From: Palsa-504 sp963739615
GTDB lineage: Bacteria; Actinomycetota; Actinomycetes; Streptosporangiales; Streptosporangiaceae
Direction: 5' to 3'
Assembly (NCBI GenBank): GCA_963739615.1
Contig: CAVUBD010000022.1
Span: 62,001-126,000 of the forward strand
DNA: 64,000 nt
Below are positions 1 through 9,236 of the stretch, in pieces; position 1 is the first letter of the stretch; every line of letters starts with the position of its first letter. The notes under the pieces were generated by a model. It ran no database searches, was not told the origin of the DNA, and saw nothing but the letters and a program-made list of their open reading frames with translations. The position numbers and the translations under genes are program-made.

Positions 1-236
1 CCGAGGCCGGATATGATGGCGACGATAAACGTGCGGCACCGGGTGCTCTCGAGCGCGGTTCTCCGGCGGGTGAGGGTGAGCCTTCTGCCGCTGGCTTTCC
101 GGTTAGCGGCGAAGATATGGCACACTGAAGTCCGCTGCCTTACTGGCACGCGGCCGGGGGACCCCAGGACGCCTCCTGGCACGAGCTGGCTGCTGCCTGC
201 TGCCCCGCACACGACCACCACTGAGGAAACCCTGTC

Positions 237-596
237 ATGCATACCGCGATTGCCGAAATCGAGCAGGCCCAGACCCGGTTTGACATACCGGACTTCAGGC
301 CAGGGGACACGCTGAAAGTCCACGTCCGGGTCACCGAGGGGAACCGTTCGCGGATCCAGGTGTTCCAGGGCGTAGTGATCCGGCGTCAGGGCAGCGGGGC
401 GCGGGAGACCTTCACCGTCCGCAAGATCAGCTACGGCGTGGGCGTCGAGCGGACCTTCCCCGTGCACAGCCCGTCACTGGACAAGATCGAGCCGGTCACC
501 CGCGGCAAGGTGCGCCGGGCCAAGCTGTACTACCTGAGGGACCTGCGCGGCAAGGCGGCCCGCATCAAGGAGCGCCGCGACCAGATCGGCAGCTGA
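237..596 (+). CDS. rplS: 50S ribosomal protein L19
   Basis: Large-subunit ribosomal protein L19, which sits at the 30S-50S interface. The 119-residue product has the usual family length and the conserved core RRQGSGARETFTVRKIS (about residues 49-65), followed by the basic C-terminal segment rich in Arg/Lys. The ATG follows a GAGGAAA ribosome-binding site. It is followed after one base by a signal peptidase gene, the usual actinobacterial rplS-lepB order. The 236 bases upstream show no convincing gene and presumably carry its promoter. Identification is secure. Confidence 0.98.
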   Translation: MHTAIAEIEQAQTRFDIPDFRPGDTLKVHVRVTEGNRSRIQVFQGVVIRRQGSGARETFTVRKISYGVGVERTFPVHSPSLDKIEPVTRGKVRRAKLYYLRDLRGKAARIKERRDQIGS

Positions 597-597
597 C

Positions 598-1578
598 GTG
601 CCCGGGGGCGGGCAGGCGATGGACGATGATCCCGATCGGCGTACGCTCTCGTCCGCCCGCACCTCCGCGTCAGTAGGAGATAGTGAGCGCGCCGCGGGCC
701 GCGGCGCTCCGGCCGCCGACGCCCCGGCGGCCAGGAAGAAGAGAAGCCTCTGGCGCGAACTGCTGACCATCGTCGTGGCCGCGGCCGCCCTCACCCTGCT
801 GGTGAAGGCCATTGTCGTTCAGGTGTACCGGATCCCGTCGGCGTCGATGGAGAACACCCTCCAGGTCGGCGACCGGGTCCTGGTGAACAAGCTCGTCTAC
901 CACTTCCGCGGTATCGGCCGCGGCGACGTCGTGGTGTTCAGCGGCCAGGACTCCTGGGGACCCGACGCGCCGCCGCCGTCCAGCGATCCGGTAGTCAGGG
1001 TCTTTGACGACGTGCTCTCGGACATCGGGCTGCGCAGCAGCCAGACCTATTACATCAAGCGGGTGATAGGCCTGCCCGGCGATCAGGTGGCGTGCTGCAC
1101 CGACGGGAAGGTCACTGTCAACGGCGTTCCGCTGAGCGAGAGCTCTTACATCTATCCCGGTAACGCCCCGTCCGCTTTCCGGTTCAAGGCGATCGTGCCG
1201 CGTGGCGACCTGTGGGTGATGGGAGACCACCGAGGGGACTCAGACGATTCCCGCTACCACACCGGCTTCCCTGGCGGGGGCGCGATACCGGAAAGCGAGG
1301 TCGTCGGCCGGGCGTTCCTGATCATCTGGCCGCCGTCGCAGATCCGCGATCTGCCCATTCCCTCCACCTTCGCCCAGGCCGCGCTCCACGCCGGGGCGGC
1401 GGGCGCCCCGGTGCTCGGCGTCAGCGGGACAGCGGTCGCGGCCGGCGGAGCCGCGCTGAGCGCCGTGGCAGCCGTTCCGGTGGCGGGCACCGCGGGCCTC
1501 GCCGGGCTAATCAGCGCTCCCTGGCTCCTGGCGCGCCGCCGCCGCAGGCGCCGGGATAAGCCGCAGGCGCCCGGATAA
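598..1578 (+). CDS. lepB: Type I signal peptidase (first copy)
   Basis: Membrane-bound serine protease that removes signal peptides from secreted proteins. The 326-residue product has a cytoplasmic Pro/Ala/Arg-rich N-terminus, a membrane helix at about 53-73, the catalytic Ser83 in PSASM, the catalytic Lys154 in IKRVIGLPGD, and the box-E motif GDHRGDSDDSR at 209-219. A second hydrophobic stretch (about 270-312) ends in a run of arginines, so the C-terminus may also be membrane-anchored. The GTG start lies 1 base after the rplS stop; an in-frame ATG is at codon 8. A paralogue follows directly downstream. Confidence 0.95.
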   Translation: MPGGGQAMDDDPDRRTLSSARTSASVGDSERAAGRGAPAADAPAARKKRSLWRELLTIVVAAAALTLLVKAIVVQVYRIPSASMENTLQVGDRVLVNKLVYHFRGIGRGDVVVFSGQDSWGPDAPPPSSDPVVRVFDDVLSDIGLRSSQTYYIKRVIGLPGDQVACCTDGKVTVNGVPLSESSYIYPGNAPSAFRFKAIVPRGDLWVMGDHRGDSDDSRYHTGFPGGGAIPESEVVGRAFLIIWPPSQIRDLPIPSTFAQAALHAGAAGAPVLGVSGTAVAAGGAALSAVAAVPVAGTAGLAGLISAPWLLARRRRRRRDKPQAPG

Positions 1579-1862
1579 ATGGCCGCCGGGCGGAGCCGTG
1601 ATGCTCTTGGGCGGCTCGTCTGTGGCCCCTGATCCTATTGAGCGAAAAATGACTTGCGTCCGCAATTGCGGGGCTATCTGATGCCTGGCTCCGGGCGCGG
1701 GGTGGCCGCTCAGGGGCCATGAAATGGCGCTAAGCTCAGGGGATGACGGCGGTGCGGGCTGGCGTACGCCGTCCGGATCCGGTGCGCGTGACGTCCGGCC
1801 GACGGGGTGCGACCGCGGTGGCCGGTCGCGGCAAGCGATGAGCGTAAGCGGAAGGGGCACGG
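1579..1862. other. Intergenic region between the two signal peptidase genes
   Basis: No gene is visible. A perfect 12-bp palindrome CCGCAATTGCGG lies at 1660-1671, just after an A-rich stretch (1645-1650). It could be a protein-binding site or part of a weak terminator/promoter for the second lepB. A GGAAGGGG ribosome-binding site precedes the next start. Confidence 0.4.
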
Positions 1863-3101
1863 ATGAGCGGCGCTGGCCGGGGCGTGACCCCAGGTGCCGG
1901 CCGGGGCGTGACGCCAGGTGCCGAGCCAGACGCTGGCGCGGACGCGCACGCTGGATCTCCGGTACAAGATCAAGGCCGGGCGGTCGGCCCGGATACGGCG
2001 CCCGAGACGCCGCAGGGCGCCGCCGGCGAGCCCGCGCATGACCCACCTGTACCTGCGGCCGAGCCCGCAGGAAACGCGGGGGTCGCCGCCGGGCCGGATG
2101 GGGCGTCAGGGGATAAGCCGCCGCCGGGGGATAGGAAGCCACCCGGGAATGAGGCGGCCTCGGGGTCGGCGGGTTCTGGTGCGGCCGGGCGCGGTCAGGC
2201 GGCCGGGCGGCGGGGCAAGCGCAGCGGGCGGTTCCTGCGCGAGCTGGTGATCCTGGTCGCGATCGCGCTGGTGATCGCCGTCGCCATTAAGACGTACGCG
2301 ATCCAGGCGTTCTACATCCCGTCCGGATCGATGGAAAATACGCTTGAGGTTAATGACCGGGTTCTGGTCAATAAGATTGTTTACGATACCCGGAGCATTC
2401 ACCGTGGCGATATCGTCGTCTTCAACGGCGATGGCTCATGGGACCCGGGGCCGGTACCCGCCAGCTCGAATTTCGCCGCCGAATTCGTTAACGGCTTTGC
2501 CAGCATGTTCGGCTTCGGGCGGCCGGGCGACATTCTCATCAAGCGGGTCATCGGGCTGCCCGGCGACACCGTAGCCTGCTGCGACGCCCAGGGCCGCGTC
2601 ACCGTCAACGGCGTTCCGCTCAACGAGCAGTCGTACCTGTATCCCGGCAATTCCCCCTCAGAAGCCAGGTTCAGCATCGTCGTGCCGTCCGGCCGGCTGT
2701 GGGTCATGGGGGACCACCGGCTCATTTCCGACGACTCCCGGGACCATGAAGGCGATCCCGGCGGCGGCACGATACCGCAGAGCGCGGTACTCGGCCGGGC
2801 CTTCGTCATCATCTGGCCGCCCAGCCGGTGGCGGATCCTGCCCATTCCGGCCACCTTCGAGCAGCCCGAACTCAACGCGCTGCCAGCGTCACCGCCCGCT
2901 CGCAGCTCGGCCAGCAGCGCCTACACCGCGGGCCTGCTCTCGGCGCGCCTCCAACCGTCGAGCCCGGCCCTCCCGCTGTCCCTCGGCTTCGCCGTGGCTC
3001 TACCCGTCACCTGGCTGCAACGCCGGATCCGAGTCCGGATCACCCGGCGCCGCGCGGGCAGTCGCGGATCCGGCCCTGTGCCCGGGCCGCCCGCGCCCTA
3101 G
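1863..3101 (+). CDS. lepB: Type I signal peptidase (second copy, long disordered N-terminus)
   Basis: Second type I signal peptidase, 412 residues. Residues 1-120 are a low-complexity Gly/Ala/Pro/Asp tail that begins with a duplicated GAGRGVTP motif. A membrane helix lies at about 126-143, catalytic Ser156 in PSGSM, catalytic Lys227 in IKRVIGLPGD, and box E is GDHRLISDDSRDHEGD. The catalytic core resembles the first copy closely, so this is probably a tandem duplication that diverged mainly at the termini. The C-terminal hydrophobic segment near 345-395 ends in a basic tail. The start has a good Shine-Dalgarno site, but later in-frame starts are possible within the repetitive N-terminus. Confidence 0.93.
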   Translation: MSGAGRGVTPGAGRGVTPGAEPDAGADAHAGSPVQDQGRAVGPDTAPETPQGAAGEPAHDPPVPAAEPAGNAGVAAGPDGASGDKPPPGDRKPPGNEAASGSAGSGAAGRGQAAGRRGKRSGRFLRELVILVAIALVIAVAIKTYAIQAFYIPSGSMENTLEVNDRVLVNKIVYDTRSIHRGDIVVFNGDGSWDPGPVPASSNFAAEFVNGFASMFGFGRPGDILIKRVIGLPGDTVACCDAQGRVTVNGVPLNEQSYLYPGNSPSEARFSIVVPSGRLWVMGDHRLISDDSRDHEGDPGGGTIPQSAVLGRAFVIIWPPSRWRILPIPATFEQPELNALPASPPARSSASSAYTAGLLSARLQPSSPALPLSLGFAVALPVTWLQRRIRVRITRRRAGSRGSGPVPGPPAP

Positions 3102-3166
3102 CTCGGCCCGCGCCCTTGCCGCCTTGGCCGCGTCACCGCGATAACTGGCGTAATCTTCGCAGTGTC

Positions 3167-4078
3167 ATGACCCGCCATCCTGGTGTGCCGATAGCCAGCC
3201 TGGCCCCTTCGGCCCCCCTAACCCCCTCAGCCTCCATGGTCCCTTCAGAGTCTCTGGCCCCGGCCCGCAACCTGTACCCCAGATATCCTGGCTATACACC
3301 CAGACGTGATGGAGGCCTCGCGGCGTACGAGACCGTGCTCGCCCGCGCTGGTTTCACTCCGGTGGCCGGCATCGACGAGGCTGGACGGGGCGCCTGCGCG
3401 GGCCCGCTTGTGGTCGCGGCCGTGGTCCTCGACCCGGCCAGCATCCGGCGGATGCCCGGCCTGGCCGATTCCAAGCTGCTGTCTCCCCAGGCCAGGGAGG
3501 ACGCCTACGCGGAAGTACTACGCCGGGCTATCGACTGGCACGTGGTCGTGATCGGTTCCGACCAGATCGACGCGACGGGATTGCACGTCTGCAACGTCTC
3601 GGGCATGCGCCGTGCCTGCGCGGGTCTGCGCGCCAGACCAGGCTACGTGCTCACCGACGGCTTCCCCGTCCGCGGCCTGGGCGCGCCTGCGCTGGCGGTC
3701 TGGAAGGGCGATCGGGTGACCGCCTCGGTGGCGGCGGCCTCGGTTCTGGCCAAGGTCAGCCGGGACCGGATGATGCGGGACCTGCACGAACGTTATCCCC
3801 TGTACGGGTTCGACCGGCACAAGGGATATGTGACCGATGAGCACGTGCGCGCCCTGACCGAGCACGGGCCATGCCCGGCGCACCGCTACTCGTTCGTGAA
3901 CGTGGTCAGAGCGGCAAACCCGCAGGATCGCGCGGAACCACTTGACGCGGGCCTCGTGAACCCGGCGGACGCCACGACCCCGGCGGCGGCCGATGCGGAC
4001 TCCGTAGCGGCTTTCATGGCCTCAGGACTGAGCCTGGCGGGTATATCAGGGGAGAACGAGAGGAGAATGAACTCATGA
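3167..4078 (+). CDS. rnhB: Ribonuclease HII
   Basis: Endonuclease that cuts the RNA strand of RNA-DNA hybrids and single ribonucleotides in DNA. The acidic active site is visible: Asp70 and Glu71 in GIDEAGRG, Asp164 in VLTDGF and Asp200 in VSRD. From the ATG at 3167 the product has 303 residues, with a Pro/Ser-rich N-terminal tail and an Ala/Asp-rich C-terminal tail around a normal core. The frame is open further upstream, but that part overlaps lepB and is unlikely to be translated. The stop overlaps the next start by 4 bases (ATGA), which implies translational coupling to the DUF2469 gene. Confidence 0.95.
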   Translation: MTRHPGVPIASLAPSAPLTPSASMVPSESLAPARNLYPRYPGYTPRRDGGLAAYETVLARAGFTPVAGIDEAGRGACAGPLVVAAVVLDPASIRRMPGLADSKLLSPQAREDAYAEVLRRAIDWHVVVIGSDQIDATGLHVCNVSGMRRACAGLRARPGYVLTDGFPVRGLGAPALAVWKGDRVTASVAAASVLAKVSRDRMMRDLHERYPLYGFDRHKGYVTDEHVRALTEHGPCPAHRYSFVNVVRAANPQDRAEPLDAGLVNPADATTPAAADADSVAAFMASGLSLAGISGENERRMNS

Positions 4079-4404
4079 GCGCGGAGGACCTCGAGAAGTA
4101 CGAGGCGGAGATGGAGCTGCAGCTCTATCGTGAGTACCGCGATGTCGTCGGGTTGTTCACGCACGTGGTCGAGACCGAGCGCCGGTTCTATCTGACGAAT
4201 GACGTAGAGCTGAACGTGCGGTCAAGTGACAACGGTGAGGTCTTCTTCGAAGTTACGATGCGCGATGCGTGGGTGTGGGACATGTACCGTCCCGCCCGGT
4301 TCGTCAAGAACGTCCGCGTGGTCACCTTTAAAGACGTCAACATCGAGGAACTGGCCAAGGCTGACCTGGAAGTTCCTGAAGATAAGCCGGACTTCCCGGC
4401 CTGA
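4075..4404 (+). CDS. DUF2469 family protein
   Basis: Small acidic protein of 109 residues beginning MSAEDLEKYEAEMELQLYRE, with the conserved segments ETERRFYLTNDVEL and WVWDMYRPARFVKNV. It belongs to the actinobacterial DUF2469 family, which is almost always next to rnhB; no biochemical role is established. It overlaps rnhB by 4 bases, so the two are co-translated. The length is typical for the family. Confidence 0.9.
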   Translation: MSAEDLEKYEAEMELQLYREYRDVVGLFTHVVETERRFYLTNDVELNVRSSDNGEVFFEVTMRDAWVWDMYRPARFVKNVRVVTFKDVNIEELAKADLEVPEDKPDFPA

Positions 4405-4421
4405 CCTCCGCGGAGGGACGA

Positions 4422-4667
4422 ATGTTCGGGCTTCCGGACGGGGTGACCGCCTGCTTGTTCGACATGGACGGCGTGGTCACCCGGACAGCGGTGGTGCACG
4501 CGGCGGCGTGGAAGGAAATGTTCGACGAGTTCCTTCGCGAGCACGCCAAGAGCACCGGAACCGAGTTCGTCCCGTTCGATCCGCACGCCGACTATGACGC
4601 CTTCGTGGTGCAAGACCTCGTGGAACTCCTCGGTGAGAACGCGCCCGCGGGCAAGGACGCTCGGTGA
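4422..4667 (+). pseudogene. Beta-phosphoglucomutase-like HAD gene with in-frame internal deletion
   Basis: An 81-codon reading frame. Residues 1-62 match the start of a HAD-family beta-phosphoglucomutase: the nucleophile motif LFDMDGVVT is present, followed by HAAAWKEMFDEFL and DYDAFV. The sequence then jumps to VQDLVELLG, which resembles the extreme C-terminus of such enzymes (normally about 240 residues). Roughly 160-170 codons, including most of the core and the remaining catalytic motifs, are missing in frame. The join lies at a GTGGTG repeat near 4607-4612, consistent with a slippage or microhomology deletion. The stop overlaps the GTG of the GH65 gene by 4 bases. A functional mutase seems impossible. 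Confidence 0.8.
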
Positions 4668-7021
4668 TCAAGCAGTCCGCGTACGGCACGGAGCCCTGGC
4701 GGCTGGTCGAGAACCGAATTGACCTCGACGTCCTTGCCCAGAGCGAGTCGATCTTCGCGCTCTCGAACGGCCATATCGGCCTGCGCGGCAACCTGGACGA
4801 GGGCGAGCCGCACGGGCTGCCAGGCAGCTACCTGAACTCCGTCTACGAGGTGCGCCCGCTGCCCTACGCCGAGGCTGGCTACGGCTACCCTGACCATGGG
4901 CAGACGGTCATCAACGTGACCAACGGCAAGGTGATCCGCCTGCTGGTCGACGACGAGCCGTTCGATATCAGGTACGGCATCCTGCACTCGCACGAACGTG
5001 TCCTCGACCTGCGGGCGGGCACGCTGACCAGGCAGGTGGACTGGTCTTCCCCGGCCGGGGCCAGGATCAAGGTGACCTCCGTGCGGATGGTGTCGCTGAC
5101 TCAGCGGGCGATCGCCGCGATCAGCTACACGGTCGAGCCGGTAGACAAGGAACTGCGGCTCGTGCTTCAGTCCGAGATCGTCGCGAACGAGGAGCTCCCG
5201 CAGCGCGGCAGCGACCCGCGCCTGGCGGCCATGCTCGAGAACCCGCTGGTCAGCGAGGAGCATCAGTGCTCGAGTGACGGCACGCCGCCCAGGGCGCTCC
5301 TGGTCCACAGGACCCGGCTCAGCGGGCTGCGGATCGCCGCCGGCATGTCGCACGAGATAACCGGCCCGGAGAAGATGGCTACCCGGCCCGAGTCCTACCC
5401 CGATCTGGGCCGGGTCACCGTGGCCGCCCAGGTTGCCCCGGGCGAGCAGATACACATCGTGAAGTACGTCGGCTACGGCTGGTCAAGCGGGCGGTCCAGG
5501 CCCGCCCTCATCGACCAGGTGGTCGGCGCGCTGGCCGCTGCCCACCTGACCGGCTGGGATCGCCTGCTGGCCGAGCAGCGGGCCTACCTCGACGAGTTCT
5601 GGGAAGGCGCCGACGTCGAGGTGGACGGCGACGCCGAGATCCAGCAGGCCGTGCGGTTCGGGCTGTTTCACATCCTGCAGGCCGGAGCGCGGGCGGAGTA
5701 CCGCCCGATTGCGGCGAAGGGGCTGACAGGGACCGGCTACGACGGTCACACATTCTGGGACACCGAGACCTTCGTGCTGCCCGTGCTCATGTACACCCAG
5801 CCGTCCGCCGCGGCCGACGCGCTGCGCTGGCGGCACATGGTACTGGCGGAGGCCAAGCAGCACGCCGCCAAACTGGGTCTGGCCGGGGCCGCGTTCCCGT
5901 GGCGGACCATCCGCGGCCGGGAATGCTCTGGCTACTGGCCCGCGGGGACCGCCGCGTTCCATATCAACGCCGACATCGCCGACGCTGTCAGCCGCTACCT
6001 CGACGCCACGCAGGACTCGGCGTTCGAGACCGAAGTCGGCATGGAACTGCTGGTCGAGACCGCACGGCTATGGCGGTCGCTCGGCCAGCACGACGCCGCA
6101 GGCCGGTTCAGGATCGAGGGCGTGACCGGGCCCGATGAGTACAGCGCGGTTAAGGACAACAACGTCTACACCAACCTGATGGCGCAGCGGAACATGGCCT
6201 GCGCCGCCGACATGGCCGCCAGGCTGCCGCAGGTGGCCGAGATACTCGGCGTGACGACCGAAGAAGCCGCGTCCTGGCGCGACGCGGCGGCCGCGATTTA
6301 CATCCCGTTCGACGAGCGCCTCGGCGTGCACGCACAGCACGATGGGTTCACCGACTACGCCAGGTGGGACTTCAGGAATACCCCGGAAGATCACTACCCG
6401 CTGCTGCTGCACTACCCGTATTTCCAGCTCTACCGCAAGCAGGTCGTCAAGCAGGCGGACCTGGTGCTCGCCATGTACTTGCGGCCGGACGCCTTCACGG
6501 CGGAGCAGAAGGCGCGTAACTTCGCCTACTACGAGCCGCTCACCGCGCGCGACTCCTCGCTGTCGGCCTGCACCCAGGCGGTGATCGCCGCCGAGGTCGG
6601 CCAGCTCGAACTGGCCCACGACTACCTGGCCGAGGCCGCGCTCATGGACCTGCGCGACGTCGAGCACAACACCTCCGACGGCGTGCACATGGCCTCGCTG
6701 GCCGGAGCGTGGATCGCGCTGGTCGCGGGCTTCGGCGGGATGCGCGCGGGCGCGGGCGCGCTGGCCTTCAGCCCGCACCTGCCCGGCGGGATAACCGAGC
6801 TGAAGTTCCGGCTGCGTTACCGCGGACGCAAGCTCCGGGTCACCATCAACTTGGAGCACGCCAGGTATGAACTGCTGGAAGGCGACCCGCTGTCGGTGGT
6901 CCACCACGGCAAGGAATTCATGCTCGGCCAGAAGGCATCGCAGCACGACATCCCGCCCGTCCAGCCCGGCCCCCGCCCGGAGCAGCCGCCGGGCCGCGCC
7001 CCGTTCCGCCGGGCAGGCTAG
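4664..7021 (+). CDS. Glycoside hydrolase family 65 (maltose/trehalose/kojibiose phosphorylase type)
   Basis: Cytoplasmic disaccharide phosphorylase of family GH65, 785 residues. It would split an alpha-linked glucose disaccharide with phosphate to give beta-glucose 1-phosphate. The likely general acid is Glu492 in GVTGPDEYSAV. Other family landmarks are GLTGTGYDGHTFWDTETFVLP, which precedes the (alpha/alpha)6 barrel core, and KQADLVLAMYL. The exact substrate (maltose, trehalose or kojibiose) cannot be read from the sequence. Such enzymes usually pair with beta-phosphoglucomutase, and the upstream overlapping gene is a deleted remnant of one. The product's further use would therefore need a mutase elsewhere. 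Confidence 0.9.
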   Translation: MIKQSAYGTEPWRLVENRIDLDVLAQSESIFALSNGHIGLRGNLDEGEPHGLPGSYLNSVYEVRPLPYAEAGYGYPDHGQTVINVTNGKVIRLLVDDEPFDIRYGILHSHERVLDLRAGTLTRQVDWSSPAGARIKVTSVRMVSLTQRAIAAISYTVEPVDKELRLVLQSEIVANEELPQRGSDPRLAAMLENPLVSEEHQCSSDGTPPRALLVHRTRLSGLRIAAGMSHEITGPEKMATRPESYPDLGRVTVAAQVAPGEQIHIVKYVGYGWSSGRSRPALIDQVVGALAAAHLTGWDRLLAEQRAYLDEFWEGADVEVDGDAEIQQAVRFGLFHILQAGARAEYRPIAAKGLTGTGYDGHTFWDTETFVLPVLMYTQPSAAADALRWRHMVLAEAKQHAAKLGLAGAAFPWRTIRGRECSGYWPAGTAAFHINADIADAVSRYLDATQDSAFETEVGMELLVETARLWRSLGQHDAAGRFRIEGVTGPDEYSAVKDNNVYTNLMAQRNMACAADMAARLPQVAEILGVTTEEAASWRDAAAAIYIPFDERLGVHAQHDGFTDYARWDFRNTPEDHYPLLLHYPYFQLYRKQVVKQADLVLAMYLRPDAFTAEQKARNFAYYEPLTARDSSLSACTQAVIAAEVGQLELAHDYLAEAALMDLRDVEHNTSDGVHMASLAGAWIALVAGFGGMRAGAGALAFSPHLPGGITELKFRLRYRGRKLRVTINLEHARYELLEGDPLSVVHHGKEFMLGQKASQHDIPPVQPGPRPEQPPGRAPFRRAG

Positions 7022-7242
7022 ACCGGCGCGTAGTCGGCACGATGGAGTATGGGGCGCAGACAGGAAGCTCTTACCATGCGTCGGCTTAGACGCCCCCCCG
7101 GGAGGATTGAACCTCCTCCCACTGACATTCCCGGCTCCTTTTCCACCGCTGCGCTGATCGCTTCCCCGGCTTCCGCAGCCCCGGCGGCCATCCTGCGGGC
7201 CACCCCCGGTTACGGCGATGGTCGTAACCGGAGGTGATGGCG

Positions 7243-7599
7243 ATGCGCGCCAAGGACGTACTTGGGAAGTCTGGTGAGCAGGCGGCCGCGGAGTACCTGG
7301 AGGCGTCCGGGCTGCGGATCCTGGATCGCAACTGGCGATGCGCGGGCGGTGAAATCGACATCGTGGCGGTGGAGCGCCGCGCGCTGGTGGTGTGCGAGGT
7401 GAAGTCCAGGAGCGGGGTGCGGTATGGCAGCCCGCTCGAGGCCGTCGGCCGGGCGAAGCGGGCCCGGCTGCGCCGGCTCGCGGTCCAGTGGGTGAACGCT
7501 CACGGGGTCCGGTTCGATCAGGTCCGGGTTGACGTGATCGGCCTGGTATATGAGGGCACCGGCGGTTTCACCATCGAGCACATCCGCGGGGTGGGCTAG
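7243..7599 (+). CDS. YraN family (UPF0102) putative endonuclease
   Basis: Protein of 118 residues with the restriction-endonuclease-like fold of the UPF0102/YraN family: GEQAAAEYLEASGLRILDRNWR, then the acidic/Lys site GEIDIVA and VCEVKSRSG. Its function is unproven, but it is commonly clustered with comM and dprA, as here. The ATG at 7243 was chosen because GGAGG at 7230-7234 is correctly spaced for it; ATG 7237 and GTG 7234 are too close to that site. It ends 2 bases before the comM-like gene. Confidence 0.9.
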   Translation: MRAKDVLGKSGEQAAAEYLEASGLRILDRNWRCAGGEIDIVAVERRALVVCEVKSRSGVRYGSPLEAVGRAKRARLRRLAVQWVNAHGVRFDQVRVDVIGLVYEGTGGFTIEHIRGVG

Positions 7600-7601
7600 C
7601 C

Positions 7602-9236
7602 GTGGCTCTGGCCCGTACCCACTCGGTGGCCTTGATCGGGGTTACCGGCCATGTGATCGAGGTCGAGGCGGACATCGCGAACGGCCTGCCCGCCATGATC
7701 TTGGTTGGCCTGCCTGATACCGCGCTGCGAGAGGCCCGGGACCGGATCCGCGCCGCGATCGTCAACAGCGGCGAGGAATGGCCGCAGCGGAAGATCACCG
7801 TCGGCCTCTCCCCGGCCAGCTTGCCCAAGCGCGGCAGCTGGTTCGACCTCGCCATAGCCGTCGGCGTGCTAGCGGCGGCGGGCAAGGTGCCACGGTCGGC
7901 GGTGGACAGGGTAATGTTCTTCGGCGAACTCGGCCTGGATGGGCGACTGCGCCCCGTTCGCGGCGTGCTTCCAGCCGTGGCGGCCGCGGCGGAGGCCGGG
8001 TTCAGTAAGGTCATGGTGGCCGAGCGAAACGCGCCGGAGGCCGTCCTGGTTCCCGGTGTGCGCGTGATCGCGGCCACGAGCCTGACGGCGGCGGCGGACT
8101 GGCTGCGGGGTACGCCAAGCCTGCGGGACGGCCCGCCCGCGGCTGAGTTCGAGGGCGGTCAGGAACTCTCTAGTGGCCGGTTGCGAGGCGCGCATGGGGC
8201 CGTCGGCGGCGCGGTCTCCGACGGCCGCGCCGTCTCTCGTGGCCGTGCCGGCCAGGTAACCGCCGCAAGCGCGACTACGCCTGATCTTGCCGAGTTGCTC
8301 GGCCAGTCGATGGCCCGGCGGGCCGCCGAGGTGTGCGCAGCGGGCGGGCACCATCTGTCGATGCTCGGGCCACCCGGTGCCGGCAAGACAATGCTGGCGG
8401 AACGGATCCCTACTATATTGCCGCGCCTCGACATCGCGGCCGCGCTGGAAGTCACAGCCATCCACTCGGTCGCAGGGACCCTTCCCCCGCAGGTTCCGCT
8501 GCTGACTGATCCGCCGTTTCTCGCCCCGCACCACACCGCGACCAAGGCGGCGATCGTGGGCGGCGGCAGCGGCGTTATTGTCCCTGGCTCCGCGTCGCTA
8601 GCCCACCGGGGCGTCCTGTTCCTCGACGAAGCGCCGGAGTTCGCCAAGGACGTGCTTGACGCGCTACGGCAGCCGCTCGAAGCGGGTGAGGTCGTGGTGG
8701 CCAGATTGGGAGTCATCACGAAATTCCCAGCCAGGTTCACCCTTGTCATGGCCGCGAACCCGTGTCCGTGCGCGAAGATGGCTGGGTCGGCCGTGGGCTG
8801 TACTTGCAGCCCGGCCGCACGCCGCCGTTACCTGGCCCGGATCTCGGGTCCGCTGCTCGATCGGGTCGATGTGAAGATCGAGCTCGAGCCGGTGGGCCGC
8901 AAGGAACTGCTGAACGACCGGACCTTCGCCGAGTCAAGCAGGACCGTGGCGCTCCGGGTGATCCAGGCCAGGAAACGCGCTGCTCATCGGCTGAGTGGCA
9001 CCCCGTGGCGCCTCAATGCGGAGGTGCCGGGATCGGAGCTGCGCCGGACCTGGTCCCCGGCACCGGGTTCGCTGGCCGCGGTGGAACGCTCCCTCGAGCT
9101 GGGTCAGATCAGCGCGCGTGGCGTCGTCAAGGTCATCCGCGTGGCCTGGACCATCGCCGACCTGGCCGGGCGTCCGCGTCCGACTCGCGATGACTGCAAT
9201 TCCGCCCTGGGCTTGTGGCTCGGAGTGCGGCGGTGA
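7602..9236 (+). CDS. YifB/ComM family Mg-chelatase-like AAA+ ATPase
   Basis: 544-residue AAA+ protein of the YifB/ComM family. ComM is a hexameric helicase that helps branch migration during natural transformation in some bacteria; the role in actinobacteria is not settled. The N-terminal Lon-like fold (HVIEVEADIANGLPAMILVGLPD) precedes a Walker A GPPGAGKT (256-263), Walker B VLFLDEAPEF and a four-Cys-containing insertion (NPCPCAKMAGSAVGCTC). A Gly/Arg/Ser-rich linker sits near residues 185-225. It is encoded between yraN and dprA and overlaps dprA by 4 bases (GTGA). Confidence 0.93.
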   Translation: MALARTHSVALIGVTGHVIEVEADIANGLPAMILVGLPDTALREARDRIRAAIVNSGEEWPQRKITVGLSPASLPKRGSWFDLAIAVGVLAAAGKVPRSAVDRVMFFGELGLDGRLRPVRGVLPAVAAAAEAGFSKVMVAERNAPEAVLVPGVRVIAATSLTAAADWLRGTPSLRDGPPAAEFEGGQELSSGRLRGAHGAVGGAVSDGRAVSRGRAGQVTAASATTPDLAELLGQSMARRAAEVCAAGGHHLSMLGPPGAGKTMLAERIPTILPRLDIAAALEVTAIHSVAGTLPPQVPLLTDPPFLAPHHTATKAAIVGGGSGVIVPGSASLAHRGVLFLDEAPEFAKDVLDALRQPLEAGEVVVARLGVITKFPARFTLVMAANPCPCAKMAGSAVGCTCSPAARRRYLARISGPLLDRVDVKIELEPVGRKELLNDRTFAESSRTVALRVIQARKRAAHRLSGTPWRLNAEVPGSELRRTWSPAPGSLAAVERSLELGQISARGVVKVIRVAWTIADLAGRPRPTRDDCNSALGLWLGVRR

